From Talaromyces rugulosus (taxonomy: Eukaryota > Ascomycota > Eurotiomycetes > Eurotiales > Trichocomaceae), in NCBI RefSeq assembly GCF_013368755.1, contig NC_049561.1:1550001-1614000 (forward strand): 64,000 bases of DNA. Direction: 5' to 3'. The position numbers and the translations under genes are program-made. Positions 45,911 to 56,658 of this stretch are shown here, in pieces. A model generated the notes under the pieces. It searched no databases, was not told where the DNA came from, and saw nothing but the letters and a program-made list of their open reading frames with translations. How positions within the stretch are numbered: the first letter of the stretch is position 1; each line of letters begins with the position of its first letter.

Positions 45911-48900
45911 ATGTTCCAGTCGTTTACCGGGAGCTCTCGCCGGCCTCGCCAGGTGAATCTCTCGGGCCGCAACATCAACCCGTTCGCTGCATCAAATTCT
46001 GGTCGACAAACGCCTCATGGTAATGGGCCTCAAAATGCGCTTGCTATCGCTCAGCAGGAACGCCTACTCAGACAGCAGGAGAGGGCACGCCTCAGTGCCG
46101 CTCGTGTGCTGCAAAAGACATGGCGGGGTCACCTGTGCAGGAGAGCCACTCGAGAGACATGGAGACAAGAATGGGACATGGCCGAGCAGGGACGCACTGG
46201 AGTCACACTGCAATTTGGAGACGGCCAGTTGAGCCAGGCCTCCACAGTTATTCCGTACTCAGATCTGAACCAGTGTCAGGCACAACTCAGGCTCCTTTTA
46301 CGATTCTTCGAAACGTCGAGCGATTACGATGCCTTCCGCCTTCTCTATTTTTCCCGTACCTTGAGACGAACACTCGAGGAAGTTCCTGCAATGCCAGCCG
46401 AAGGAGGATGGACTGCGCTTCTGGCTCGGCTAGGAAGTATAACATTAAGGCTACTTCGGAAGCTAGCATCTCGTAATGACCATCCTCGCCTTGCAGGAGA
46501 TCATTTTTTGGGGCTACTTTGCTTTCTGATAGATCTTATCCCAAGGCAAATGGCTCAGCTTGCTGGTGAATACTACACAGTCATGGCGACCTTGACAGCC
46601 AATATCGAGCTGCTCGGTCCAAAGCTGAACTATTCCTCTGGCGACATTGTCAAAAGCACGTTGGCTCTACTCCAGCCGATTACGGCAGACACTCTCGGTG
46701 CCTACGAATGGTTTGCTCGAACTTACCTCACGATACCGGACCTACAAAGTCACATTGGCCAGCTGGACGCCCTAGCCTCCAATATCAATTACAAACTCCT
46801 GGCAAAAGGTCTCGATTCGTTCATGCAAAACTTGACCGATAAACAGTCGGCAGGCGATGAGATTGAATCTCGCTTGTGGCTGTTAGCCTACTTCATATTC
46901 CTCCGTCGATCTACACTTAGCGGGAGTTCCGACCAAGAGGCACCGGAGCCTGAATTTGTTAAAGTGGTCTCAAGCCTTTTGAACTCAGTGGCTCTCTATG
47001 TTTCACGCCGTTTGGAACCAGATGACTCTTTCGAATCAGAGGAAGAGCAATACTCACCACTCCCACCATTTGTTGAAAGCCAAATCACTAGCCTCGTGAA
47101 CCAAAAGAGTATAACAGGGTTACTCTCCAGAGTAAAGCCCGGCTTGTTTGGCAATGAAACTAGTGCTGCAGACCTAGACGCGTCCGAAGATGCCAAAGCA
47201 CTAGCTTCGTATGCCTTGACACTTCTCAGAGTGTTTCCTCGCCGCGGAGACGATATACGGATGTGGCTCTACTTGGGCTCGGCAACGTCGACGGATTCAT
47301 CCGCACTAAGAGTCCCTGCAATCAAATTTTTCTGGACGATAAGCAAATCCACAGAGCTCTTTGCGAAAATAAGCCATGACTCAAACGCGGTCCTATCCTT
47401 ACTACAACCGATAACAGGGGAAGACCCAAAACGCAGTCTACAGCGCGAGCAGAACTGGACAATAATTCTATTGTTCCTTGAGTTGTACACATTTTTGTTG
47501 AAGGTCATGGATGACGAAGAGTTCTTTTCTGGAGATTCGCGCCCGACGGTAATCGACATGAAGGTTTCTTGGACTAGAGAAAGCGCGTTACTTTTGAAAG
47601 ACGTACGAGACTTGACCGTGTTTCTGAAAAACCTTGCTTTTACACTCTACTGGAACGCAGCGGATTTGAATGAGTCGCAAGATGTGCAAACCCCTTCTGG
47701 TATCAAAAGCTATTTCACGCCCCATTCTCGTCAAGAACCAGTACCAACCGTTCGGGACGTGGAGCAGAGAAATAAAGAAAAGGGCTTGCCCGGGGTTACG
47801 GGTATTCCATTGGAGTATTTTAAGGGTCTGGTGACTGGGCTTCTAAGAATGATACACGAGCGCGAGTAAGTACAGCCTCATCTTGTTTTCGTACCTGTCC
47901 CTCTACGTCTTCTTCCATCCTCTTTCACGTTCACTTACATTGTGTACCCTTAGTTCCCGCCGTAAGTTCCTGCCAGATGGTCATTGGTTAATGACTACTC
48001 GCTTCGATATGGAAGGCTTCATTCCCGCCGTCGTTGCCGAAGAAGAAAACCGACACCAGCTCCAAGAAGAAGAGGAAGACCAACAAGAGGACAGCTATAT
48101 GGATGATATTACCGACCAGTCCCTTGGACTGATTGGTACAGGTCGAGCTCAGCAAGCACGACGGATAGAAGCATTCAGGCGCCACCAGCACCAAGCGGCT
48201 CGTCGAAAGCAGATGGAAGCGGTTGCGCCTCGACTCGAGATCCTGAGAAATATGCCATTCTTCATTCCATTTGCCACCCGTGTTCAAGTGTTCCGAGAAT
48301 TCATCTATCGGGACCAAATGAGACGAAGACAAGGTTATATTGACCCTGATTCCTGGCGCATGTCTGTGTCTGCTGCCTCTATGGGTCGTCTCATGAACGG
48401 AGGTGCCCCAACACAGGATGTCCTCAGTCGCCATCATGCTAACATCCGACGTGAGAGTGTTTTTGATGATGCCTTTGATCAGTTTTATGATCTTGGGGAA
48501 GGTCTCAAGGAGCCCATTCAAATTAGTTTCATCGATACGTTCGGCGCAGTGGAAGCTGGCATTGATGGAGGAGGAGTGACCAAGGAGTTTTTGACGAGTG
48601 TTACTAACGAAGCATTTACGTCGTCAAATGGCTTAGATCTGTTCGTCGAGAATGACCAGAATCTCCTATACCCAAACCCAACCTCTGTAGAGCAGCGCAA
48701 AGAAGTATTACGGGGGATGGGAGTCCAAGAGAGGACTCCTCAGTTTTCAGATGGTGTTCGGGACCTCCTGAAGCGCTATGAATTTCTGGGCCGTGTGTTG
48801 GGGAAATGTCTTTACGAAGGAATTCTTGTCGACGTTCATTTCGCCGGCTTTTTCCTTCTCAAATGGGCGCTCACTGGAGGGTCAACGGCCGCTGGGAAGG

Positions 48901-49688
48901 AGTCTGCTTACAGGGCTAACTTGAATGATTTGAGAGATCTGGACGAAAAGCTCTACGAAGGACTGGTATGTGCATCACATGCTTTAGCCATGGAAAAATC
49001 ACTAATGGAAAAATAGCTTCTACTGAAAAACCACCCTGGAGATGTTGAAGATTTCTCTCTTAACTTTACCGTCACCGATACGATCCCCGTTCCAGGCGCT
49101 AAAGATCGTATTATCACAAAGGAGTTGAAGCTTGATGGCGCCAACATTGCGGTCACCAACCAGAACCGCCTCGTCTATATATCTTACATCGCTCGCCACA
49201 GGCTCCAAAACCAACCGGCACTCCAAACAGCTGCCTTCCTCAAGGGGCTGGGTGAAATAATTCAGCCTTCGTGGCTATCGATGTTCAACCAAGCAGAATT
49301 GCAAACGCTTGTCGGAGGGGATGCAGGTGAGATTGACGTGGCCGATTTAAGACGGAACACATTGTACGGTGGAATATACGTGATAGGGGACGACAACGAA
49401 GAACACCCGACGATCAAGCTGTTCTGGCAAGTCATGGAAAGTGTGTCGAATGAAGACCGTCAAAAGGTACTCAAGTTTGTGACATCGACGCCTCGCGCGC
49501 CCTTGCTAGGGTTTAGCCATCTTAACCCGCGCTTCTCCATTCGGGATTCCAGCGACGATCAAGAACGGCTTCCAAGCACCAGCACGTGTGTTAATCTCCT
49601 AAAGCTACCTCGCTATTCGAGTGCGGAGGTTTTGCGGGATAAACTCCTCTATGCTGTCCACTCGGGGGCTGGCTTCGACCTGAGCTGA
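45911..49688 (+). CDS. hul5: HECT E3 ubiquitin ligase, Hul5/UBE3C type
   Basis: Exons 45911-47865, 47954-48965 and 49017-49688 give 1212 aa. The start MFQSFTGSSRRPRQVNLSGR is the conserved N-terminus of the family; an in-frame ATG 26 codons upstream (45833) is possible but less likely. An IQ-like helix (RVLQKTWRGHLCRRATRETW) lies at about residues 60-85. The HECT domain occupies about the last 390 residues: QISFIDTFGAVEAGIDGGGV, FEFLGRVLGKCLYEG-like text, and the active-site loop LPSTSTCVNLLKLPRYSS, placing the catalytic Cys at 1180, 33 residues from the end. Hul5 extends ubiquitin chains on proteasome-bound and misfolded proteins. Confidence 0.95.
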
Positions 49689-50082
49689 TTTTCTATGTTA
49701 TATTTTTCATTTGTGCATGTTTTGTACGACAAGCGATATACATATCAAATACATGTCGCATAGCCCTAGGCGCTTGTTTTACCACGCTTTTACGATAGAA
49801 ATGTGTACCAGATAATTGACACCCCAGAAGAATTCAATATAGTTCATATCGAAGTGATAAGAAGATTCTGTAGGAGCTGAGATTTTTATATTTTAAACAC
49901 GACCTAAAGCAACGGCGCTTCTGCGCGGACAGACGATCAACAGACTCCATATAGGCTTCCTGAACCCAACCCCGTATGATCAAGAATAATAATAGCAAAA
50001 TATTCATTATTACATTCTTTCAACTCAAATAGCGGTGGCAACACCGCTCGCTAATCGCCCCGTGGGACCACGTGACGTCCTG

Positions 50083-50340
50083 AAAAAAAAAAAAAACAAA
50101 AAAAATAAAAACCAGCCAGGCGGTTCCGCTGTTTCCCGATCGGGCTAGCCGCTCACAAAATTTCCCTTTCGTCTTTGGCTTTTTGAAAAGATCCCCAAGC
50201 TGTCTTTCACCACCCTCTGTCAACTCGCTCTGTGCTAAGCATTTAGCATTCCTCTTTCTTATCCCTCCCTTTCCCCCCACACTCCCAAAAACTACAAAAC
50301 CCCAAAAAAAAGCGAAAAACTCTCGAAAAAAACCCATTTC
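50083..50340 (+). promoter_or_regulatory. A-rich tracts upstream of pab1 (candidate autoregulatory leader)
   Basis: A14 interrupted by single C/T at 50083-50111, and several A5-A8 runs between 50287 and 50333. A-rich 5' leaders of poly(A)-binding-protein mRNAs are known in animals to bind the protein itself and repress translation. Whether these tracts are transcribed here is not visible. Confidence 0.35.
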
Positions 50341-50596
50341 CACGTTGTGACTGTGCGTTGTTTGTGTCGAGAAGCCAACCGCGGTTCCTTCCCACAATCA
50401 AAGTCTTCGTGATCCTAAATTGCCCCTCAAGAGTCCTCGTGCTATCTGACGACCGACTCTCCTTCTGAAACTCGCTTTGTGGAATCGTGAAAAGAGAAAT
50501 CCTTTCTCACATATCTTCTTCACCCCTCTTCAAAGAAGTATAGTCTCCCCCCCTCCCCCTCAAGTGTCCCTTCCAGGATATTGCGTCTGCGTCATC

Positions 50597-50597
<1 letters not shown>

Positions 50598-50632
<35 letters not shown>
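50598..50632 (+). repeat. 35-nt uninterrupted poly(C) tract
   Basis: Cytosines run without a break from 50598 to 50632, about 70-105 bp before the pab1 ATG, within a C/T-rich leader. Length may be uncertain in assemblies. Confidence 0.8.
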
Positions 50633-50635
<3 letters not shown>

Positions 50636-50704
50636 TGTTGCTATTCAACGTGCAACTAACACTCTTCCAATAGCTCAACCAGTGTAGCTTTCGATCTAGC
50701 CGAA

Positions 50705-53194
50705 ATGTCTGCCGAAGTCGCTGCCACCCCGACCACGGAGAACGCCAACGGCGCTCCTGACGCCAACGGCACTACCGTCGACACCAATGTTGCTCCTGAA
50801 AGCGCGACTTCTGATACCGCCTCGACTCCCAACAACAACCAGCCCCATTCTGCCTCCCTGTACGTGGGAGAGCTCGACCCCTCCGTGACCGAGGCCATGC
50901 TGTTCGAACTCTTCTCGTCCATCGGCCAGGTTGCATCTATCCGAGTCTGCCGTGATGCCGTCACCCGTCGCTCCCTCGGTTACGCCTACGTGAACTACAA
51001 CAACACTGCTGATGGTGAGCGTGCTCTTGAGGACCTGAACTACACCCTGATCAAGGGCCGCCCTTGCCGTATCATGTGGTCTCAGCGTGACCCCGCTCTG
51101 CGCAAGACTGGCCAGGGCAACGTTTTTATCAAGAACCTTGACACCGCTATCGACAACAAGGCTCTCCATGATACTTTTGCCGCCTTTGGAAACATTCTCA
51201 GCTGCAAGGTCGCCCAGGATGAGTTTGGCAACTCCAAGGGTTACGGCTTTGTCCACTACGAGACTGCCGAGGCTGCCAACAATGCCATCAAGCACGTCAA
51301 TGGAATGTTGCTCAACGACAAGAAAGTGTTCGTCGGTCACCACATTTCCAAGAAGGACCGTCAGAGCAAGTTCGAGGAGATGAAGGCCAACTTCACCAAC
51401 ATCTATGTGAAGAACATTGACCTCGATGTTACCGACGAGGAGTTCCGCGACCTGTTCAACACGTTTGGCGAGATCACCTCGGCTACCATCAGCCGCGACC
51501 CAGACAGTGGCAAGAGCCGTGGTTTTGGCTTTGTCAACTACATCAGCCACGAAAGCGCCCAGGTTGCAGTTGCGGATTTGAACGACAAGGACTTCCACGG
51601 CCAGAAGCTCTACGTTGGCCGTGCGCAGAAGAAACACGAACGCGAGGAGGAGCTCCGCCGCCAATATGAAGCAGCTCGCCTCGAGAAGGCCTCTAAATAC
51701 CAGGGTGTCAACCTTTACGTGAAGAACCTCACTGATGATGTCGACGATGAGAAGCTCCGTGAACTGTTCAGCGCCTTCGGTACCATTACCTCCGCAAAGG
51801 TCATGCGTGACACTGTTGCCGAGGGTTCTGAAGACTCCGATAAAGAAGACTCTGGCAAGGAAAATGTGGAGAAGGAGAACGAAGAGCCAGCCGAGAAAGC
51901 TGAGAAAGCCGAGAAAGCCGAGGACAAGGAGGACGAGGAGGAGGACGAGGACAAAGAGAACAAAGACGAGAAGAAGTCTGACAAGAAGCTCTTCGGAAAG
52001 AGCAAGGGCTTCGGCTTTGTTTGCTTCTCTAGCCCCGATGAGGCCTCCAAGGCTGTCACCGAGATGAACCAGCGCATGGTCAACGGCAAGCCTCTCTATG
52101 TTGCTCTGGCCCAGCGCAAGGATGTTCGCAAGAGTCAGGTAAGATCACCTTCCTAAACTAATAATTGAACTCGCAACTGACATTCTCAAAGCTTGAGGCC
52201 AGTATCCAAGCTCGCAACAACATTCGCCAGCAACAGGCAGCTGCCGCTGCAGGAATGCCCCACCCTGTACGTATAATGTGAACCTGTTCCGTGATATTGA
52301 ATTGTTACTGACTGTATCAACTCTTATAGTACATGCAACCCGCTGTTTTCTACGGCCCTGGACAGCAAGGCTTCATTCCAGGCAACGCTGGCCAGCGCGG
52401 ATTGGCTTTTGCTCCTCAGCCCGGTATGGTGATGGCTGGTATCCCTGGTGGACGACCAGGCCAGTACCCTGGCGGTTTCCCCCAGCAGGGTGGCCGTGGT
52501 ATGGGCAACCCTAACCAGCAGATTCCCCAGAACTTTGGACAAGGCATCCCGATCGGTGCCATGCAGGCTGGGCCTGGCGGTATCCCGAATGGTATGGCCT
52601 ACCCTCAAATGGCACAGGTACAATTTGGCCGAGGTGGTGGTGGCCGTGGACAGGTTCCCCAAGGCATTCCTCCTAATGTTCCTGGTGGACGTGGTGGCCC
52701 AGGCTTTGGCCAAGGACGTGGCGGTGTGCCTCCTCAACAAGGTCATGCTCGCCCAGGACAAGGTGGCCGTGGACAGAACGCCGGTGCTGGAGCCCCTGCA
52801 GCTTCGGATGCTCCTTCCGGCTCTGCTGCTATGCAGGCCCTGAGTGCCGCCCCTCCTGCCCAACAGAAACAGATGCTTGGTGAGGCCTTGTACCCCAAGA
52901 TCCAGGCCCAACAGCCTGAACTTGCCGGCAAGATCACTGGTATGCTGTTGGAGATGGACAATGCCGAGCTTATTGGCCTGTAAGTTTTTCATGTTCGAAC
53001 GACCCATTCTCCAAATCGGAAACTAATTTGACTTTAGGGTTGACGACGATGCTGCTCTCCGTAACAAGGTCCAAGAAGCTCTTGATGTTTATGATGAATA
53101 TATGAAGAGCAAAGGCCCAGGTGCCGACGAATCCGGTGATGCCCCAAAGCCCAAAGAGGGTGCCAAGGAGGGCGCAGAGGAGACCAAGTCGTAA
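50705..53194 (+). CDS. pab1: poly(A)-binding protein Pab1
   Basis: Exons 50705-52138, 52192-52266, 52330-52979 and 53038-53194 give 771 aa. Four RRMs are visible by their RNP motifs: [15 protein letters not shown] (about 55-130), NVFIKNLD (140-220), [11 protein letters not shown] (230-310) and [11 protein letters not shown] (335-470). RRM4 is interrupted by an acidic Lys/Glu insert of about 50 residues ([20 protein letters not shown]) before KGFGFVCF. A Pro/Gly/Gln/Arg-rich linker with RGG-like repeats follows, and the MLLE/PABC domain closes the protein ([36 protein letters not shown]). It binds poly(A) tails and eIF4G, and governs mRNA stability and translation. Confidence 0.97.
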
Positions 53195-54638
53195 ACCGGC
53201 TAAACCCATATCTGGTGGCTGCTCGCGGTACATTCTCACGATGCGCTCGCTCTCCACCTTTGATTTGATGCCAATTTATTTTTAATGACGATTCCTCTTC
53301 TTTTTTTTTTTTTCTTTCTCCATTTATTCTTTTTTTCCCGCATGACCTCATTTCTCTTCTTTTTTTCTGATATCCTGGTTTCGACAAAAGTTTTACTTTT
53401 TTTTTTTTTTGCAGATGGTCTTCATACTGCCTGTGTTCGTGGTAATGATATCTTTGCCAGAATACATCCTTGCTCCCTCTGTATTCGGAGGTGTGGGACT
53501 TAGGCTGGAAAGGTGTGATTCGCACATGTGAAAGCGAATGAATTGGATTAAGTGTCTATGAAATAGTCTATTTCCATCGGAGCAGCTACATTTTCCAAAA
53601 AAAAATTTCTTTCTTTGTCTGACCTTGTGGAATAACATGGAAAGCTTGGTATGAATATTTGGTTGCGTGAATGTTCTTCTATAGGGTGGAGCTATTGTTT
53701 AGGTTTAGTTCTCTAGGCCTTCGGATTCAATAGATTTATGATTATTCTGATTCTACTGGAGCATACATACCTACATAAAAGCGATTTACGGCGCTAAGGT
53801 GCTCAGCGTTACGCCACTTTATGCTTCATTCACCCTGACTTCAGGGGTGATCGCGGCGGCTCGTAATAGCATGCAGAAACCGGGGACAGAAATAGTTTTT
53901 GAACCTTTTTAATTTCCTTGACTTCTATCAGATAGCCGTGATCGACCCTAGTTACAGCTGGCGTGTTTAATTAAGATGGCTATGGCTGCTACGCTGACGC
54001 CTCGATATCTGTCTGCGAGAATGAGCTTGACGCCATGTTATCAGAAAGGGCACTCGCAGTCTCGAATATAGTGACATAGGAACCATCGGTAGTAATATAA
54101 TATGGAATCCTATATTGTTCCTAGTTGATGTTAGTCTTAGTGCAGAAAGCCTGAGGGAAATACACTTCTTATTCTACCTTGAACTGTAATGGAGTCGTCA
54201 TCCATGTCCAGAGAATCAGTGGACCTATGAGATGCTTCAATCTGACTGTGTATAAGCGCCTGAGTTTCTTCCTTAGTAACACCTTGCTTATGAGTTATTC
54301 GTTTTATAGATTTGTGGCGTTTTTGCGTCTCTTTCTCACGTGCTTCTTTCTTAAGAATTAATAATATCATTTATGCTATTCCGATCCATATATCAAAGAC
54401 AGAAACAATACAGGAGACTCTGCAGTACGTGAACCCAGTCCTGTAGTGAGTGGATTGGCATAATATCAGAATACCTCACAATGAGCAAACATTTCTATTT
54501 CAAACACGCAGAAGGAGACTGGCAATTCCAAGGGGTAGCGTCGCGGGAATAGAGCAGCCGTTTTCCGAGCAGGAAGTCTCACCCATTTTGCTCAATTACC
54601 TTTTCTCTCACCATCTCCTGGCTGGATATCTTCCTGGA
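53195..54638. other. intergenic region with possible decayed fragment
   Basis: 1.44 kb. Long T-runs (53300-53412) form the 3' flank of pab1. A minus-strand open stretch 54137-54370 reads KRHKSIKRITHKQGVTKEET and QALIHSQIEA, faintly like the C-terminal tail of pogo/Fot1-type transposases, but it has no partner domain and is not called as a gene. Nothing else recognised. Confidence 0.4.
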
Positions 54639-55937
54639 TTAACGGCCGGAAGGCTTCTCTTGGTTTCCCGGGTGATCGCCGTGGCCATCACCGTCTAGGT
54701 TTGCGAGAGGGAAGTCAACTAGGTCGAAGAGGTTACCGTTGGTAGCATTGGTATCGTTGCGACCCAGAGAACCCAAGCCGAAGTTCTGAATGGCACCACG
54801 CAGCATACCGTACAGGGTGATATAGGTGTCATCAGTGGTATCGGGGGCGATACCAGAGCCGAACAAGATAGTGGCAATGTGGCTATCATTGTTTGGGGAG
54901 GTATCATCGTCGTTCCACCAGGTAGCCTCGTCAAAGGTGGCAACAACCAGAGTACCTTGGGCCTCCAGTTCAGGGAGGTACAGATCCAAGAACGCGTTCA
55001 TCCACTGAGCACCGGTATTAGGCTGGTTGAAGTAGTTACTGTTGGACTCGGGGTCGTGAGCGTTGTGGAGCATATCAGGGACGTAGTAGGAGTACTCGGG
55101 CAGAGTGTGGGACATGACGTGATCAGCAAAGGTGTTGTTGGCATCGTAGATCTTGCTGCAGCGCTCGTAGTTACCAGTGTAGGTGCTGAAGAGCAGGGCA
55201 GGGACATCAAGGCGACGGTAAATCTGAGACGCCCACTCAGGGTTGGTGCTGTCGATGGGGCCGTTGGTGATGTAGTTGTTGCAGTCATTGGGACCACGGT
55301 GAGTGGCAATGGGGTTGTACCACTCGACGTAGGTACCATAGGAGACATGGTTGGCGTCGAGAAGGTCGTAAACGCTCGTAGCGTTGACGTTGTAGAAGTC
55401 CTCGTGGGCCATTCCGAAGAAGTCTCCAGCTACGATAGCAGCGTAGTTGGGCAGAGATGGGTGAGCGATAGCGTAGCTACGGGTCAGCAGCTTGCCACGC
55501 TTAGCCAGCAGCTTCCAGAAGACCTGGCCCATGGTCCACTCATAGACCTCGTTCTCGAAGATGATGTGAAGGATCTTCTTGAACTTGGGTTCACCGCAAG
55601 ACTCGAAGAGCGTGGACTTGTTGATGGCCTTGGGGTGACCCTCGCTAATCTGGAAGTAAGGGTACTTGCCAGTCGATCCATCGGGAATTGTATAGCCATC
55701 CTTGGTGTCGTAGCCGGTGAAGTTTGTACCGCTGACGGTCTCATTGTTCACCGACCAGTAGTAGTAGCCGCCATATTCCTTGGGGTCGAAGGGGGGCTTA
55801 TAGGAGAATGGATAGCTGGCCACAGCCGTGTCGTTGCTCTTGAAGACGTTGCCACCGATGAAGGGCACATCATGGGTAGGCAGAATGTACTGAGCAGCGG
55901 CTGCAGAGGCAAGCACCAAAGCAGAAACGGCGATCAT
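54639..55937 (-). CDS. secreted phosphate-repressible acid phosphatase (phosphoesterase family)
   Basis: Single exon, 432 aa from the first ATG at 55937; an upstream in-frame extension begins only with GTG. A signal peptide MIAVSALVLASAAAAQ is followed by the PF04185-type phosphoesterase fold shared with fungal PhoA acid phosphatases: ILHIIFENEVYEWTMGQVFW, SYAIAHPSLPNYAAIVAGDF, ESNSNYFNQPNTGAQWMNAF and VVATFDEATWWNDDDT, which carry the metal and nucleophile residues of the alkaline-phosphatase-like fold. About ten N-glycosylation sequons fit an extracellular enzyme. Codon use is C-rich, suggesting strong expression. Two CACGTG boxes lie upstream. Confidence 0.88.
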   Translation of the reverse strand: MIAVSALVLASAAAAQYILPTHDVPFIGGNVFKSNDTAVASYPFSYKPPFDPKEYGGYYYWSVNNETVSGTNFTGYDTKDGYTIPDGSTGKYPYFQISEGHPKAINKSTLFESCGEPKFKKILHIIFENEVYEWTMGQVFWKLLAKRGKLLTRSYAIAHPSLPNYAAIVAGDFFGMAHEDFYNVNATSVYDLLDANHVSYGTYVEWYNPIATHRGPNDCNNYITNGPIDSTNPEWASQIYRRLDVPALLFSTYTGNYERCSKIYDANNTFADHVMSHTLPEYSYYVPDMLHNAHDPESNSNYFNQPNTGAQWMNAFLDLYLPELEAQGTLVVATFDEATWWNDDDTSPNNDSHIATILFGSGIAPDTTDDTYITLYGMLRGAIQNFGLGSLGRNDTNATNGNLFDLVDFPLANLDGDGHGDHPGNQEKPSGR

Positions 55938-56078
55938 CTTTGCGAGCCGACGGTCCACAGCTGGCGGAATCTAGCGAGACGAGACTGATTTCTGAGGAGA
56001 GCATTTTGGCCACAGATCCTCCCTCTTATGCCATCAAATCCGGAGGGTATCCCCAAAAGGAGGTATTGCATGGTGGCA

Positions 56079-56086
56079 CACGTGGG
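56079..56086 (+). promoter_or_regulatory. Pho4/PalcA-type CACGTGGG box
   Basis: CACGTGGG lies 142 bp upstream of the acid phosphatase ATG; this extended E-box is the known high-affinity site of Pho4-family bHLH regulators (NUC-1, PalcA/PhoB) that induce phosphatases on phosphate starvation. Confidence 0.45.
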
Positions 56087-56259
56087 TGAACCGAAGGCAA
56101 ATTGTGGACTTTTGTCAAGCTTCTAGGGCTATGACTCCCTAGAGACCAGCGTAAATTGCATAAACCTGAACGGAGATCAATTTCTGGAAGAGCTGTGGGA
56201 GAATGATAGTCATGGCTAAGCTTTTCCTTGGTATCAGGTCCGAGCCCGGGCGGAGCGGC

Positions 56260-56265
56260 CACGTG
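56260..56265 (+). promoter_or_regulatory. second CACGTG box
   Basis: CACGTG, 323 bp upstream of the acid phosphatase ATG and 181 bp from the first box. A six-base palindrome alone is weak evidence; the pairing and the target gene raise it. Confidence 0.35.
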
Positions 56266-56658
56266 CTTGGACCAGAGCCTCTCGTTTGAACCAAGGGCTT
56301 TTTTTCGAAATGTCTGAGATTCCTTGAATCTGACTAAATACTCTAGACTCAACTTTCCAGCGATTGAGACTCGCCAGCATGTCATCAGTCACCAGAGCCT
56401 TTCGGGTAAGCTTTTCTTGGACCCCCTTGCGAAACGTGTCTGCCTAGAGACATAATATTTGATTGGTATCAACTTGTCAACCGTGGCAAACCTCCTATTT
56501 GTGCCGCACGTTTCTCTCTGTTTCCAATTAACTAATTTATCAAGTGATATTATGTTAAAGCGGCAAGGAGTAGTGCTGACCTAGTAAAGGTAGTTGCGCA
56601 TCGCTTTTACGTATATAGGACATATGTAGACTTTTTTTAAGAAATTTGTAGTGCTAAC

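Larger units (their letters stand above)
49689..50704. other. intergenic region and leader of the poly(A)-binding protein gene
   Basis: Contains the 3' flank of hul5, a CACGTGACGTC element near 50070, and a long C/T- and A-rich leader that includes the A-rich and poly(C) tracts listed separately. No gene seen. Confidence 0.5.

Noticed and set aside
50696..51664. 322-codon open frame antisense to pab1
   Set aside because: Same codon-bias shadow; its frame mirrors the RRM-coding exon and has no independent support.
54879..55988. 369-codon open frame antisense to the acid phosphatase
   Set aside because: Produced by the strong C-ending codon bias of the phosphatase; composition is Val/Gly-rich with no domain or signal.
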